A stretch of DNA of 64,000 bases. It comes from Gambelia wislizenii (taxonomy: Eukaryota; Chordata; Lepidosauria; Squamata; Crotaphytidae). Under the pieces are notes generated by a model, which was not told where the DNA came from, made no database searches, and saw only the letters and a list, made by a program, of their open reading frames with translations. The position numbers were made by a program, and so were the translations under genes. Location of the stretch: the NCBI GenBank assembly GCA_030847615.1, contig JAUMIR010000001.1, positions 179,075,001 to 179,139,000 on the forward strand, written 5' to 3'. Within the stretch, counting starts at the first letter, position 1; each line of letters begins with the position of its first letter. Shown in pieces: positions 44,680-55,789 of the stretch.

Positions 44680-45272
44680 TCATAGGTACACTGTCAAAAG
44701 TACAGCTGAATGGCCATGCTATTTCATTATACAGTATATTTTTAAAATTACTACTAGTAAAATATCCTTGAATGGAAGCCAGGCATAGAGGTCAGAAAAT
44801 CTTTCTCTCTTCTGTCATATATATAGCTGGGCAAGCTTTCTAATGACCTTGGTGAAGACTTAATACTTGGTGAAGATGGGATGCAAGATGAGGTTATTTT
44901 CTTTCATGTAACATGTGTCAAGAGTTTCTCAACAAAGAAATAAGTCAAGTCACATTTGAATGTGATGAAAGTAAATTATTGAGTTAATGTAACATTGGTT
45001 TGAGTTAACTTTTTATAAAGGTTCTGCATCAAAAGGCATAGCTTTGATTGTAAGCCAGATGTGAGTAATGTGACTTTTCTGTCCTCTTCCATCAGTCTGG
45101 GGCCCAGTGATAGTTGGCTACCTTAGAAACACTCATGCAAGAGTGCTTTTTTGAGCTAAAGAGAGCATTCGTAAATTTGCTCAGGTACTATTTGAAGCCA
45201 GCTACTAAAGAGACTGATGTTGGGGATAAATCCAACGTGCATTAGTTTCTGTTCTCTTTACAGACTCTGTGT
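44680..45272. other. No recognisable gene or repeat
   Basis: AT-rich sequence without recognisable elements. Confidence 0.45.
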
Positions 45273-45274
45273 TA

Positions 45275-46013
45275 CAAGTTGAATATTCCTTATTCAAAAT
45301 GGTTAGGACCAGAAGGGTTCTGTATTTTAGAAGACAGTACAGTACTTGGATATCAAATGGTGTAGGGCAACAGCAGAGGCAAAAGTAAGCCCTGGCCACC
45401 AGGCACACTTGAATTAGGCTTTCCTGCCTCTGGGGAGAGGAGAAGAGCAGGAGAGAGGAAGTGGCATGGCCCAGTTTGTGGCCAGATTTTCCACAAGCAG
45501 TGGTTGTGGTGGCTGCTTCTGCTCTTACGCACACACACACACACACGGCCAAAGCTAGGTCTAGAGTGGGATGCAGCAGCTGTAAATGCTGGTGACCATT
45601 TCCAGCCTTGGCCTGGAGGAGAGCCCCATGGCAAAAATAACAGCCCTCCTCTACTCCCTACTTCTACCTCCAGAGCCCAGAACCCAGTCAGTGCCTTTCC
45701 TACCCACGTCTTCTGTGGATGGGAACCCAGTAATTATAGCCTTCTCTGACAGTGGCAGCAGAAGTGGCATCGTGCCAGACACCAACTTCTGCCTTTGAGA
45801 TGGTGGTTGTGGTGCTCTTGCTCATTTTTTCAGCTGGAGAGAGATGCGAGGATCTGTGAAATGGTGGGAGGCAGGGATTCCAACCATTTCATAGATCCTT
45901 GCATCTCTCTCTAGCCATGTCTCTCTCCAGCTGAACAAATACAGTACAGGTATATACATCTTGTTGTAGATTTTGGATAATTTTGGAATTCTGGATAAGG
46001 GATACTCAACCTG
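45275..46013. mobile_element. Tigger-like element, 739 bp
   Basis: Ends CAAGTTGAATATTCCTTATT and AAGGGATACTCAACCTG, with TA at 45273-45274 and 46014-46015. The sub-terminal TTTTGGATAATTTTGGAATT is typical of a Tigger-type end. The interior is GC-richer, contains a CA microsatellite (45529-45546) and a hairpin at 45831-45940 (CAGCTGGAGAGAGATGC against its complement). The antisense and sense open frames here (81-115 aa) are not transposase. Bases 45881-45935 recur at 47717-47770. Confidence 0.78.
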
Positions 46014-46205
46014 TATCTTTATGGAGGTTGTCAGGTATGGAACGCTGAACAGTACATATTGAATAATTTCTTTTGACTTCTCATTATGTGACTCTCAGTA
46101 TACTGGGACCCAAATATCTGGAGGAGTGTATATTCTTATACCAGCCTGCCTGTCCTTTAAGATATTCTATTCGAAGTACACCTCTGTAGGTGTCAACAAG
46201 GAAGA

Positions 46206-46216
46206 AAGCATCTTGA

Positions 46217-46259
<43 letters not shown>

Positions 46260-46260
46260 T
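46206..46260. repeat. (TA)n microsatellite
   Basis: Long TA tract interrupted by one G. It adjoins AT-rich sequence that may be the 3' UTR of the antisense LINE at 46590. Confidence 0.95.
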
Positions 46261-46587
46261 TAAAGTAAAAATCAAAAGACAAACATAATTCAAAAGAAAA
46301 CAAACAATCAGTATACATACACACAATAGACTCTAAACACTGAAGAATAAAAAAACAGAACATAACACAGCAATTTAAAAGTCTTCTCCTATCACATCTA
46401 AACAATTACAAAAAGTCCTAATCACAGACAGACAAAAACATTTAAAATGACTTCCTTCCTTTCTTGACTTGGCTATATTCTCATTATATATAAGTCTTTT
46501 TAAATAATTGAGTATAATCAAATTAACATTATCAAAATGCTATACTACATAGGAAATCTCTCTCTCTCTCTGGCTTTTCTTCTCAAA

Positions 46588-47095
46588 CAAAGATTCAGGA
46601 TTTCTGCAAGCACGCTGATGACTAAAAAGGCCAATCCGAGATAAACAAGTCCGGTTGCAGAAAGCACAGCAGAAGGTCTCCTTGGCTGATGTTTCCGGGT
46701 TGTGATTCTTTCTGCGTTGTCGTTTCTCTTCAAGACTTGTTCGTCATGAGTTCTGAAATAAGGCTGCAGCATTGTGGATAGTGCGCCACCATGCCTCCTG
46801 ATGTGAGGCCAGGGTGGACCATCATTGGTGATCAGTTTGGCCGAGCCTGAGATGTTGCTTCAGGGAGTCCTTGTATCACTTTTTTTGGAACGCCCCTCTT
46901 ATGCTGACCCATGGCGAGTTCACCATAGAGTACTATTTTTGGGAGGCGATGGTCCTCCATCCTAGAAACATGCCCTGCCCAGCGCAGCTGTGTTCTCAAT
47001 ATCATGGCCTCAATGCTGGTGATCCCTGCTTGCTCAAGGACAGCAACATTTATCACATAGTCCAGTGTATATTTAGGATTGTGCATATTCAGCAT
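46588..47095 (-). mobile_element. Non-LTR LINE ORF2 C-terminus, antisense
   Basis: On the minus strand: NVAVLEQAGITSIEAMILR, then TQLRWAGHVSRMEDHRLPKI, LYGELAMGQHKRGVPKK, then after a frameshift the HDEQVLKRNDNAERIT region and CFLQPDLFIS-like zinc-finger remnant. It is the same C-terminus as 28935-29135 with more of the upstream part. WAGHVxRM is a known marker of several RTE-like LINE families; clade not assigned. Confidence 0.72.
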
Positions 47096-47426
47096 ATATA
47101 TATATGATGGACTTTGGTGAGAAAGCAATTATATGACCATAGCACTGAATGCTGACACTAGTTCTGCACAAGCACACTAACATTTCACACATTTTCAGGA
47201 CTGTGTTCATCCTTAAACAATTAGTAAGAAGGCAAATTTTTTATTACACAAGATAGTCTCATGAACATTTAATATGCTTTCTTATGAATAGGGTTTGAAA
47301 CTTCCTGTCATCTTCACAGATTTCAAGGTGGTATATAAAACAATAAAATCACACCCAAAATGTAATCATAGTTTTTTTTTTAAGTAACAACAACAAGGAG
47401 GAATATTCATATAAGGAAGGATTTAA

Positions 47427-47542
47427 CAAATTACAATGCCATGTTCAGCAAGAAGACTTTGAAGTGAAGCAATTGTAGTATAAGGATCAGTCACACTCCT
47501 GTAGAGATGATATTCCATAGCTGGAATGCCACAATTCAAGAT

Positions 47543-47580
<38 letters not shown>

Positions 47581-47700
47581 TATATAATTGAGTTGTGGCA
47601 TTCTAGCCATGGAATATCATCTCTACAGGAGTGTGACTGATCCTTACACTACAATTGTTTCACTTCAAAGTCTTCTTGCTGAACATGGCATTGTAATTTG
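47427..47700. repeat. Long near-perfect hairpin with TA/CA loop
   Basis: The left arm CAAATTACAATGCCATGTTC ... GATATTCCATAGCTGGAATG pairs with CATTCTAGCCATGGAATATC ... GAACATGGCATTGTAATTTG over about 115 bp. The loop is TA repeat (47545-47570) and CA repeat (47570-47580). I see no target duplication. No other copy is in the window. Confidence 0.88.
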
Positions 47701-47701
47701 G

Positions 47702-47775
47702 GAATGCATGCATTCCCATCATTTCACAGATCCTTGCATCTCTCTCTAACCATGTCTTTCTCCAGCTGTACAAAT
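47702..47775 (+). repeat. Fragment shared with the 45275 Tigger-like element
   Basis: CATTTCACAGATCCTTGCAT, CTCTCTCTAACCATGTCT and CTCCAGCTG match 45887-45938. It starts right at the hairpin's right edge, so the hairpin may have inserted into, or captured, such an element. Confidence 0.65.
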
Positions 47776-47895
47776 TTTGTTTCAAAATGCAAGTTCTTGT
47801 CATCCTACATATTTGTAAGTTGTAGTAAATACCCCACATTCATACTAATGAGTTCTGTACTAACAAAATTGCCTTCCATTTGCACTGACAAAATT

Positions 47896-48132
47896 CAAAG
47901 GGTAGCATGGTGTGGTTGTTTGAGCATTGGACTATGATTGGAGACCAGAGTTCAAACCCTGCTCAGCCATGGCAACCCACTGGCTGACCTTGGGCAAGTC
48001 ACACTCTTTAAGCCTCAGAGGAAGGCAAAGGCAAACTCTCTCTGAACAAATCTAGCCAAGAAAAACATGTGATAGGCTTGCCTTAGGGTTGTCATAAGTT
48101 GGAAATGACTTGAAGGAACACAACAACAACAA
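47896..48132 (+). mobile_element. tRNA-derived SINE
   Basis: Head AGCATGGTGTGGTTGTTTGA, B box GTTCAAACCC, body GCCTCAGAGGAAGGCAAAGG, tail ACAACAACAAC. Close to the family consensus of the other copies. Confidence 0.92.
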
Positions 48133-48494
48133 GTGTTTATTATAAGTAGCGCGACGATCTGACTTCTTTATCAGTGTTAAAGACGAGAAGCTGCTCAGAA
48201 AAATACAGAGACAGCGCACAATGCTCATTCGCTATAACATGGTTTAACATAGAGAGATTCAAATTGAGATTAGGAAAAAAAAATGCTCTTGAAACCGTAG
48301 AGCACTATGGATGACTGTAGGTTTCAGTTTCTCCCACATTCATTTTTTAAATCTCAAGTTCACTCCATCTTAAATATGAACATATTTTGAAATTTTGGTA
48401 AATTCTTATAAACAGTGGATAAAATAACCTACCCATTCATATTGGTAACAAACAGGGGCCTGCTATATATTGCATAACTATTATCAGATAGATC
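48133..48494. other. No recognisable gene or repeat
   Basis: AT-rich sequence with no recognisable element. Confidence 0.45.
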
Positions 48495-48496
48495 AT

Positions 48497-48671
48497 GGAC
48501 TTTATCAGATGTGGCACATGCTGCTACAAAACCACATAATTCAGGATGCAATGATAACACAAAGCTCATGGCAGGGTCAGCCCTGGTTACAGTCATGAAA
48601 AAATCCCAAGCTGCTAGTGACCATATATTTTATAAAAATAACTCTAGCATGTAAAATCTGATAAATGTGTC
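48497..48671. mobile_element. Foldback-family fragment
   Basis: The left tip GGACTTTATCAGATGTGGC is intact; the right tip is worn (AAATCTGATAAATGT). The interior shows no shared core. Confidence 0.5.
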
Positions 48672-48688
48672 TCATCAGGTAAGTAGGG

Positions 48689-48925
48689 TCATTTGGGAAG
48701 AGAAGGTCCATGAAGCCATGGGATCAAGGCTTTTAATTTAAAAAGTACTTTGTACTGTGCCTGGCAGCAAACTGACAACCAATGTAACTTACAGAACAGA
48801 ATGACCAGGAAGGCATGCTGCAGTTTTATATCACCTATTGAGTTGTCTTCAAGGGTAACACCCCAAATAGAGTGCATTGTAGTAGTCAAGCCCAGAAGTC
48901 AGAGTAGCAGAAGTCTGACCTGCCT
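48689..48925 (-). mobile_element. L2-like LINE fragment, antisense
   Basis: On the minus strand KLHWLSVCCQAQYKVLFKLKAL is the L2 C-terminal region (compare LHWLPV..QAQFKVL at 3880). The adjoining CAAGGGTAACACCCCAAATAG, TGCATTGTAGTAGTCAAG is a phrase common in reptile L2-like repeats (also 60770). Confidence 0.65.
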
Positions 48926-49011
48926 AGAAAAGAAGAAATTTTAAAGACACAAAGATGGGGAAAGGCACTCTTTTAATTTGCACAAGTGAGGTTGGGAAGA
49001 GAGGCCTGCAG

Positions 49012-49290
49012 CCATAGAATCATAGAATCATAGAATTGTAAAGTTGGAAGAGACCACAAGGGCCACCCAGTCCAACCCCCTGCCACGCAGGAAATCACGA
49101 TCAAAGCATCCCTGACAGGTGGCCATCCAGCCTCTGTTTAAAGACCTCCAAGGAAGGAGAGCCCACCATGCTCTGAGGGAGTGTGTTCCACTGCCGAACA
49201 GCTCTTACTATCAGAAAGTTCCTCCTAATGTTGAGGTGGAATCTCTGTTCCTGGAGCTTGCATCCATTGTTCCGTGTTCTCATCTCTGGA
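49012..49290 (-). mobile_element. CR1 3' end, antisense (first part)
   Basis: ATAGAATCATAGAATCATAG then TCCAACCCCCTGCCACGCAG, CAGCCTCTGTTTAAAGACCT, AACAGCTCTTACTATCAG. It breaks off after GTTCTCATCTCTGGA, while CR1 sequence resumes at about 50268. Confidence 0.88.
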
Positions 49291-50267
49291 CCAAGGTTGA
49301 TCCAGAGATTGTGTGTGTGCGTGCGTGTACTCAATCACCTTTTTAAATGGATTTCTACACTGCAAACCCTTCAGCTTTAACCTGTTCCTCAACTGCATGT
49401 TACAAAGAGATCGTGGGCGGAAGGTCACCCATTCATCCCCTGCCTTGATCACCTCCCTGGGTCTGAACAGATAATCAAACATTCATCACCCTGCCCCACC
49501 ACAAGGCACAGTAAAAAATGCCAGCGTCTGAGCGGATGATCACAGATTCATTCTCTCCCCCCCCCCACAAGGCACAGTAAAAAATGCCAGCGTCTGGGTC
49601 TTTCAAAATGCCTTGTGTGCCACTGGCTTGAAACCTTCACTCCACAGCTGCTTCTGCTTAAAGAGTTAACATTTTAAAGAGACAGGGCAATCACATGCCT
49701 CTGCCCCCCCACACTTGGTTTGTACTGGCTTGGGCTTCTGTGTGTGCGTGCTTCCCCCCCCCCCAGTTTAGCTGGCTTTACATGGTGTTCTTTCATTTCT
49801 AAAGGAAAGCACAGGGTTTAGCCACTGATTGTTCCTGCCTCTCCCAGATTCCTTCCCCAATCCCCTCAGCACCTCATCCCAAAAGCAACACTCATTAACC
49901 CCCTCATTCCCAACCAGAAGCCTGAACAAACATTTGAGCCAGCCAATAGCATCACTCATGGTGCGGAACTCTAAAGGAAGTACATCACCGAGGTTGTGAA
50001 AACATGAGTAATCGCATCTTTGATTGACAGCCAAAAAAAATTAAATAAAAATAAAATCCTTGTACGCTAAACATGTGTAAACAGCAAAAGCACAGGATAT
50101 AAGAATGCGGGATAAATGAAAAAAATATGGGACCTGATGCCATGTAAATATCAATCACGGGATCTTCCGGAATTTCCTTAAGAGGGACAAAAATCATTTA
50201 AACAGCACGGGACGAATATAGGATCAGGAAGTCCCGGTACGCCCTGTGACAAAAAATGCCGTGTAAC
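49291..50267. other. Unassigned segment interrupting CR1
   Basis: In the 57691 copy about 400 bp of CR1 lie between the equivalent points; here there are ~977 bp of different sequence. It contains a 68-bp tandem duplication (CACAAGGCACAGTAAAAAAT at 49500 and 49568) and C-homopolymers. The inner end (50030-50267) is AT-rich with GGGAT/CGGGAC motifs. No transposon ends or domain identified. Confidence 0.4.
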
Positions 50268-50503
50268 TGGCACCCTAGATCCCTTTCACAAATAGTCTTG
50301 TTCAGCCAGGTCTCCCCCATCCTGTATCTATGCATCTCATTTTTCCACCCTAAGTGCAGTACCTTACATTTCTCCACATTGAATTTCATTTTGTTAGCTT
50401 TGCCCCAGCTTTCTAGTCTATTCAGGTCATTTTGAATTTTGATCCTGTCCTCTAGGGTATTAGCTACTCCTCCTAATTTGGTGTCATCTGCAAATTTGAT
50501 AAG
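50268..50503 (-). mobile_element. CR1 ORF2 C-terminus, antisense (second part)
   Basis: The minus strand reads MKFNVEKCKVLHLGWKNEMH upstream of YRMG.TWL and in the other direction FADDTKLGG-like sequence (50440-50503). It corresponds to 58320-58550 of the longer copy. Confidence 0.85.
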
Positions 50504-51588
50504 TTAAATCAGTAACAAAATAAAAATTGAATCATGCAAAGCTGAAACTACTGGCAGTGCCTCCTGCCATTTATGAGTGTTTTCACAGTATTTTTGAAGT
50601 GTACTTGCATTAAGTATATTTTTAAAAAATGCACTTGCTTTGGGGAAAATGACAAGACTCAAAGACCACCACTTGATCTGTTCTTCTCTGAAACAGAGAC
50701 AAAAACATAGATAGATTTATTTTCTTAATTTGATATTGTTGGCCACTGAAACAGGCTTCTAAAAGATTATGAGATGAAAAAATATGATGACATACGGCAA
50801 AGCTAATCAACTATTTGATTACAGCCTTTCCCTGTCTGCATGTGCCAAATCTTAGGTATGCACCTGTTGTTATATCAATTTTAAGAACTCAGTGATGAAG
50901 GATATAAAATAATTCAATAACCCAAACCAGCTGCAGGATAATCCACTAATCCAGAGAGATGAAAGGAAATGCAGATTTTATGCTCTCTTGTGGATGGCAG
51001 CCTCTCAAAGCCAGATCCCTCTATCTGCCTTGCCAAAAATGATGGGGTGTGTTTGCCTCTTTCTGTGTCATTTCCTTTTTCTTCTAGCTACATGTGAACC
51101 TATGCACAAAGTGCAATGCAGCCAATGGGCATTTATCAACTTCCCTTCATCATTCAGTGTTTGCTCACATCCTAAAAGGCCATGCAACTTGGATAAAACA
51201 AACAAACAAACAAACAAAGCCTCCTACAGGAGCAATCCCTCCCTGAGACAGTCCAATAAAGACTGAGGATGCTGACAGATCACAAAATGTGGAGCATCTT
51301 TTGAGGTGCTTTTGTCGAATGGGGAATCTTGAAAAAGGCATGACTGCCTTGGCAGAACACTGTATAGGAGAATTCCACATTGCAGCATTATTACCTTTGT
51401 AAACGCTAACATGAAATACTTCTCTGTTTACATATACAGAAGAAGTCAGTATTAACTAGACTGACTGTGTAATCTATGAAAATGTTTTTTAAAAATCAGT
51501 CAATCATTTTAATTATATTTAATTATAATCCCCCAAGAATGGAATTAAGATGGCTTACAGAATAAAAAGAAATACAAGTAAAACCACA
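50504..51588. other. No recognisable gene; possible L2-like tail at right
   Basis: An AAAC repeat lies at 51200-51220. Bases 51495-51588 resemble an antisense LINE 3' tail (CCCCCAAGAATGG, AAGATGGCTTACAGAAT). Otherwise nothing. Confidence 0.4.
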
Positions 51589-51590
51589 TA

Positions 51591-51804
51591 CAGTTCTACC
51601 CCTGTATCCGCAGATTCGGTATCCACAGTTTCACTTATCCACAATCGAAAATATATATCCTGTCTGGGCATGTCTACGTCCTCCATTGTGATTCTATGGT
51701 CAACTTCTTCTCATTGAAAATAATAAGGTTCCCTATTATCCATGGTTTCAGGTATCCACGGGGGGTCTTGCCACGTTTTCCCCACAGATACTGGGGTTGA
51801 CCTG
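51591..51804. mobile_element. Tigger-like MITE, second subfamily, copy 2
   Basis: Ends CAGTTCTACCCCTGTATCCG and ACTGGGGTTGACCTG, with TA at 51589-51590 and 51805-51806. Aligns with 44246-44455 along its length. Confidence 0.85.
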
Positions 51805-51954
51805 TATAGTTAAAAACATACAAAAAGCTAGGATTAAAATAACATTTACTTATCTGTAGAATTAAAAATATATAAAATATTAATTTAAACCCATAGACCA
51901 AAAATAGTACAACACTAAAACAGAAAGCCAGTTATATAAAACAGTCACTCCCAG

Positions 51955-52195
51955 ATGCCTGCTAGAATAGAATGGTCTTCACATGACAATGAAAGGACAG
52001 CTAGGAGGAGCCAGCCTAGACTTCCTAGGAAGGAAGTTCCAGAGTCAAAGAGCAACCACAGAGAAGGCCCCTCTCCCAAATATGCCTGTGGAGGTAGAGC
52101 GATTGAAAGAAACACCTCCCCCCATGATCTTAGAGTTTGGGCAGGGTCAGATGCCCAGGACCAGGGCCGTATAGGGCTTTATATGTGATACCAGC
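51955..52195 (+). mobile_element. Worn LINE-related repeat
   Basis: AAGGACAGCTAGGAGGAGCC, AGAGAAGGCCCCTCTCCCAA, GATCTTAGAGTTTGGGCAGG and CCGTATAGGGCTTTATATGT form a sequence I know as common in reptile L2/CR1-type repeats. The family name is uncertain. Confidence 0.45.
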
Positions 52196-52340
52196 AGTAC
52201 CCAGAACATGACTCAGCCGCCTTCTGCCCTGTCGCTAGGCTGGGGAAGCCTATTTGTGGCATGGGCTGAGAGCTAAGACCTGGATCTGTATGTCACCAGC
52301 ATGCGCCGGCGACACAAGGTAAGGGGCAGGTCCAGAAATC

Positions 52341-52350
52341 TATAAAAGGA
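52341..52350 (+). promoter_or_regulatory. TATA-like box of the Ngaro-type element
   Basis: TATAAAAGGA is followed ~30 bases later by CTCATTCAGTT, a plausible initiator. Its place at the 5' end of the element suggests an internal pol II promoter; this is inference. Confidence 0.45.
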
Positions 52351-52875
52351 CTCCTGCCCATTACCTCAGCCTCTTTCTCATTCAGTTGAGCCAGAGATGG
52401 AGCGGCAGTAGTTGAGGAGAAAAGTGGAGTTCTTTTGCTTGAGGATGAACAGCAGCAGAGGAAAGCAGCTGGAGAGGAGGAGCAGCGGTTGGTGAGAGCA
52501 GAGCAGAGTGCTCCGGACCTGTTCATGGCCGTGAGTTAGGCCATTGGGCTGGTCCCCGGGGGGGGGCATTCCTGTTGGCTTGCTGCTGATTATTGCTTGC
52601 AGCCATCCTATTGGGGGTGGCCGGAAAGGGCTTGGCATACAGGCCCTGGCTACAACTGTGCTGGACAGGCATGCCCTGGCAGCTGGCAGTGGACCTTGCC
52701 AGATGTACTGTGGCCCTTCTGGCCAGCCGGACTTCCCTTTGTAGTGACAGCTCGCACCTCACGGTGCATGGGCCTTGGGGAGCCGACTGTGGCCTCAAAG
52801 GCAGTAGGCACTACGCTTACTGGGGTGGGAGACTCAGTTGCTCCCCTGGTATTCGGGCAGTGCTCGACCGGTGCT

Positions 52876-53115
52876 AGATTGGTTTGCTATGTAGTGCGGC
52901 CTAGTGGGTTCCATGACCTAGCAGGCTTCTAGGTTGGCGTGCTCCTCGTGCAGCCCAGTGGGGGAACAGGGCCTGCATGCCCACAAACCCACACCAGATT
53001 AATTTGCCACGTGGTGCAGCCTAGCAGTTCCCATGGCTTAGCAGGCCTCTAGGGTGGTGTGTTTCTCAAGTGGCCCAGCAGAGGAATAGGGCCTGCATGG
53101 CCATTTGCCGTGGCC
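52876..53115 (+). repeat. Two 120-bp tandem units in the 5' leader
   Basis: AGATTGGTTTGCTATGTAGT starts at 52876 and AGATTAATTTGCCACGTGGT at 52996, exactly 120 bases apart; GGGCCTGCATG closes both. A weaker continuation (CAGGTGGTGTGG) follows. The units differ at about a quarter of positions. They lie between promoter and gag. Confidence 0.85.
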
Positions 53116-53514
53116 CACCAGGTGGTGTGGCTAACGAATCACGGGGGTTTCACTAGGCATCGGGGCTTTCATGCCCGGGTGGTATGGCCCTCAAGCTGCG
53201 GTGAGAATAATTAGTAGGCCTCTGTGGGCCTCATTTCAGACAGTCCTTTTGGGGACATGTGGCACGGCCTACTGATAGGCCCGTCATGGGTAGCCAGGCT
53301 GAAGGGGTTGAGGCCTGGTGGCTTTGGTGGCCTACCCAGCCCAGCAGGGAGTAGAAGCCTGCGGGCCTGACCAGCTGGGCCTGGGCCCAGCCTCCAGGCC
53401 CACCTTCCACCTGGCTACAACAACAACAATAATTGGATTTTTAAAATAGTGGTGCAGGTTTGTAGGGCTTAATATGATATTCTGGGGACTGTTTCTTGTT
53501 TTCAAGGGGGCAGA

Positions 53515-54899
53515 TTGCAATGGATTGGGGGAGGTAAGGGGAGGAAACCAATGCCAAAGCAGCCTGCTGCCCCTGATCCTCCTTCCTCCAGTGATAAGGA
53601 GGAACAGATGCCATGGCAAGCGATCCTGGCATGGATACAGCAGCTGGAAAAAGCACAGGGTTTGGAAGGGACTGATCCAATTTGCAGGCCACAGTGCAAG
53701 GGTAAGAAAAGCATTGTAGCTAACCAGATTCTCACCTGCCTAGATGCTCTCAAGAAGCGGATCCAAGAGGATGGTGCCTCAGGCTGCAGGCCCAGGGAGG
53801 GCAATGGGGACATGGCAGCGGTTACCCAAGAAAAATTGGATGCACAGCCTGAACTGCTGGATGCACAGCCAGAAGGGGTTGCGGCTTTTGTTCCTTCAGG
53901 TGAGTCCCCATCTGATGGCATGACTACCACCACAGGCCAGTGTGGCCATGGGGGGTTTGGTCACCCCTGCACACATTCCTACATAAGTAGGTGGTTCCCC
54001 AGGTGTGCACTTTATGTGGCCCATGGCACAGCAAGCACTTAACTGGACTCCACCACAATGGGCCCCAATGGGGCCCCTTTGTGCAAGGACCCTCCGGGGG
54101 ACCCCAGCCAGCAGGGCAGGCCTTGCCATGGCCATCACACGCCACTGGATATGAGACTATTGCCTACTTGGCCATTCCATTTGGGGAAATGTCACTACCC
54201 TTAGGCGATCATCTTCTGCAGTCCACTAGGGACAAGATATAGAAGGGTGAATATGTAGACATATTATCCCTTCTGTATCGTGACTTAGAAAAGAAGAAGG
54301 AGGAGCTTGATGAGAAAGAGAAAGAGAAATTAAAGAAATGAAAGGTTGAGAGGACATGGTCCAATTGGCTGTCGGGATTCTAGATTCTGGCTGGGGTCCT
54401 GGCTAAAGCCCAACCTCATCGTGTGGTGGCCCTGTTCCAATACATGGACATCATTCCCAGGGCTTATGCGGATTTCGCCAGCTCGGCGTGGCTTCTTTAT
54501 GACAAAGCCTTTCGCATGCGGGTGGCGATTTATCCATTGCTGCATTGGGCCATATTGCATCCACAACTGTGGATACAACTCATGACCCCGGCACATGCAA
54601 TTCAAGGTGAGCGCACCCATAGTGGCCATCTGCTCAGGGCTTCCTCCTCTGGTTCTGCCAGGGTCCCAGCCAGCCAGGGTCCTGAACAGCATCAGCTATG
54701 CTGGGAATTTAGTTCTCACAGCTTTCGTAATCGTAAGCCCTGCAGATTCAGGCATGAGTGCTCACTCTGTGGGGCTTCGCATTCATTTCGCAACTGCCCA
54801 AAAGGTAAAGGGCAGTTTCAAGGAGGAAAGACAGATCAAGGCTCAAGGAGGGGTGGCGGCCCCGCCACCCAACCTCCAAAAGGGCCCCAGCCCAGTTAA
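53515..54899 (+). pseudogene. Ngaro-type gag, frameshifted
   Basis: The first open frame (53515-54042, 175 aa) starts near the ATG at 53515 and is charged and glutamine-rich. After a frame break, 54423-54899 (158 aa) carries ASSAWLLYDKAFRMR and, near residues 107-125, a zinc knuckle CRFRHECSLCGASHSFRNC that follows a CW.F......C spacing typical of DIRS/Ngaro gag. The tail is glycine- and proline-rich. The role of such gags is to bind RNA and form particles with the RT. Frame breaks near 54040-54420 make it non-functional. Starts are uncertain. Confidence 0.75.
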
Positions 54900-54975
54900 A
54901 CTGGATGTTTTGGATAGATGGCTTAAGGTGTATCCTGACTGACAGGCGGCTGTTTATCTATCACAGGGATTTCGT

Positions 54976-55700
54976 TTGGGTTTTCACATTCCATTTCAAG
55001 GGACCAGATGCCCCTTTAGGGCAAAAAAATTAGAGTCTATCAGGGGTAAGGTGTCCTTGGTCAGGGATAAGATCCATAAGGAAGTAGCCGAGGGAAGGCT
55101 TGCCCCCTTCCTTCAACCTCCTGTGCCTAATGTTAGGGTATCCCCATTAGGAATAGTCCCTAAAAAGGTGCCAGGGGAATTTAGACTTATCCATCACCTG
55201 TCCTATCCGAAGGGCAAGTCAGTTAATGACTCTATCCCACCAGAACTTTGCACAGGTTGCTATAGTTCCTTTAATGTGGCCATTAGGGAAGTTCACCAAC
55301 ATGGACTTGGGGCGGAGCTCATGAAGTGCAACATCAAGTCAGCATTTCACCTTCTCCCAGTTCATCCCAACGATTTTGAGTTGCTAGGGTTTTGTTTCGA
55401 GGGCAGGTTCTATATGGACCGCCATGGGCTGTTCGGTTTCATCCAATGCGTTTGAAACCTTCAGCACATTTTTAGAATGGGTACTGAAGGCCAGGACAGG
55501 GTAGGGTGGTGTGGTACACTACCTCAATGACTTTCTATTCATAGGGCAGTGCGGGACTAGTGTGTGCAGCCACTTGCTGCGACAATTTCAACAGATGTAA
55601 GGTGAACTCAGTGTTCCCCTGGCCCCTGGAAAGACAGAGGGCCCTTCACAGCATCTAACCATTTTGGGCACTGAAATTGACTCAGTCAACCAGCAATGTC
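54976..55700 (+). pseudogene. Ngaro-type reverse transcriptase, catalytic residues changed
   Basis: The open frame 54976-55455 gives VSPLGIVPKKVPGEFRLIHH, then NVAIREVHQHGLGAELMKCN and IKSAFHLLPVHPNDFELLGF. The expected K.DI..AF motif reads KCNIKSAF, so the first catalytic aspartate is asparagine. After a frameshift near 55430 the frame GCSVSSNAFETFSTFLEW leads to a stop and then HYLNDFLFIG (55516-55545), where YLDD would be expected, so a second aspartate is also asparagine. The domain synthesises element cDNA in active relatives. Confidence 0.82.
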
Positions 55701-55789
55701 GCCTGTCCGGGGCCAACGTTCAGAATTAAGGGAATGGGTTTGTTCATTTTTACAGACACAAGGCTACGCTGAAGGAGTTTCAGGTCCTT

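Noticed and set aside
53502..53933. 143-aa minus-strand open frame in the Ngaro-type gag
   Set aside because: Shadow of the plus-strand gag reading; no recognisable content.
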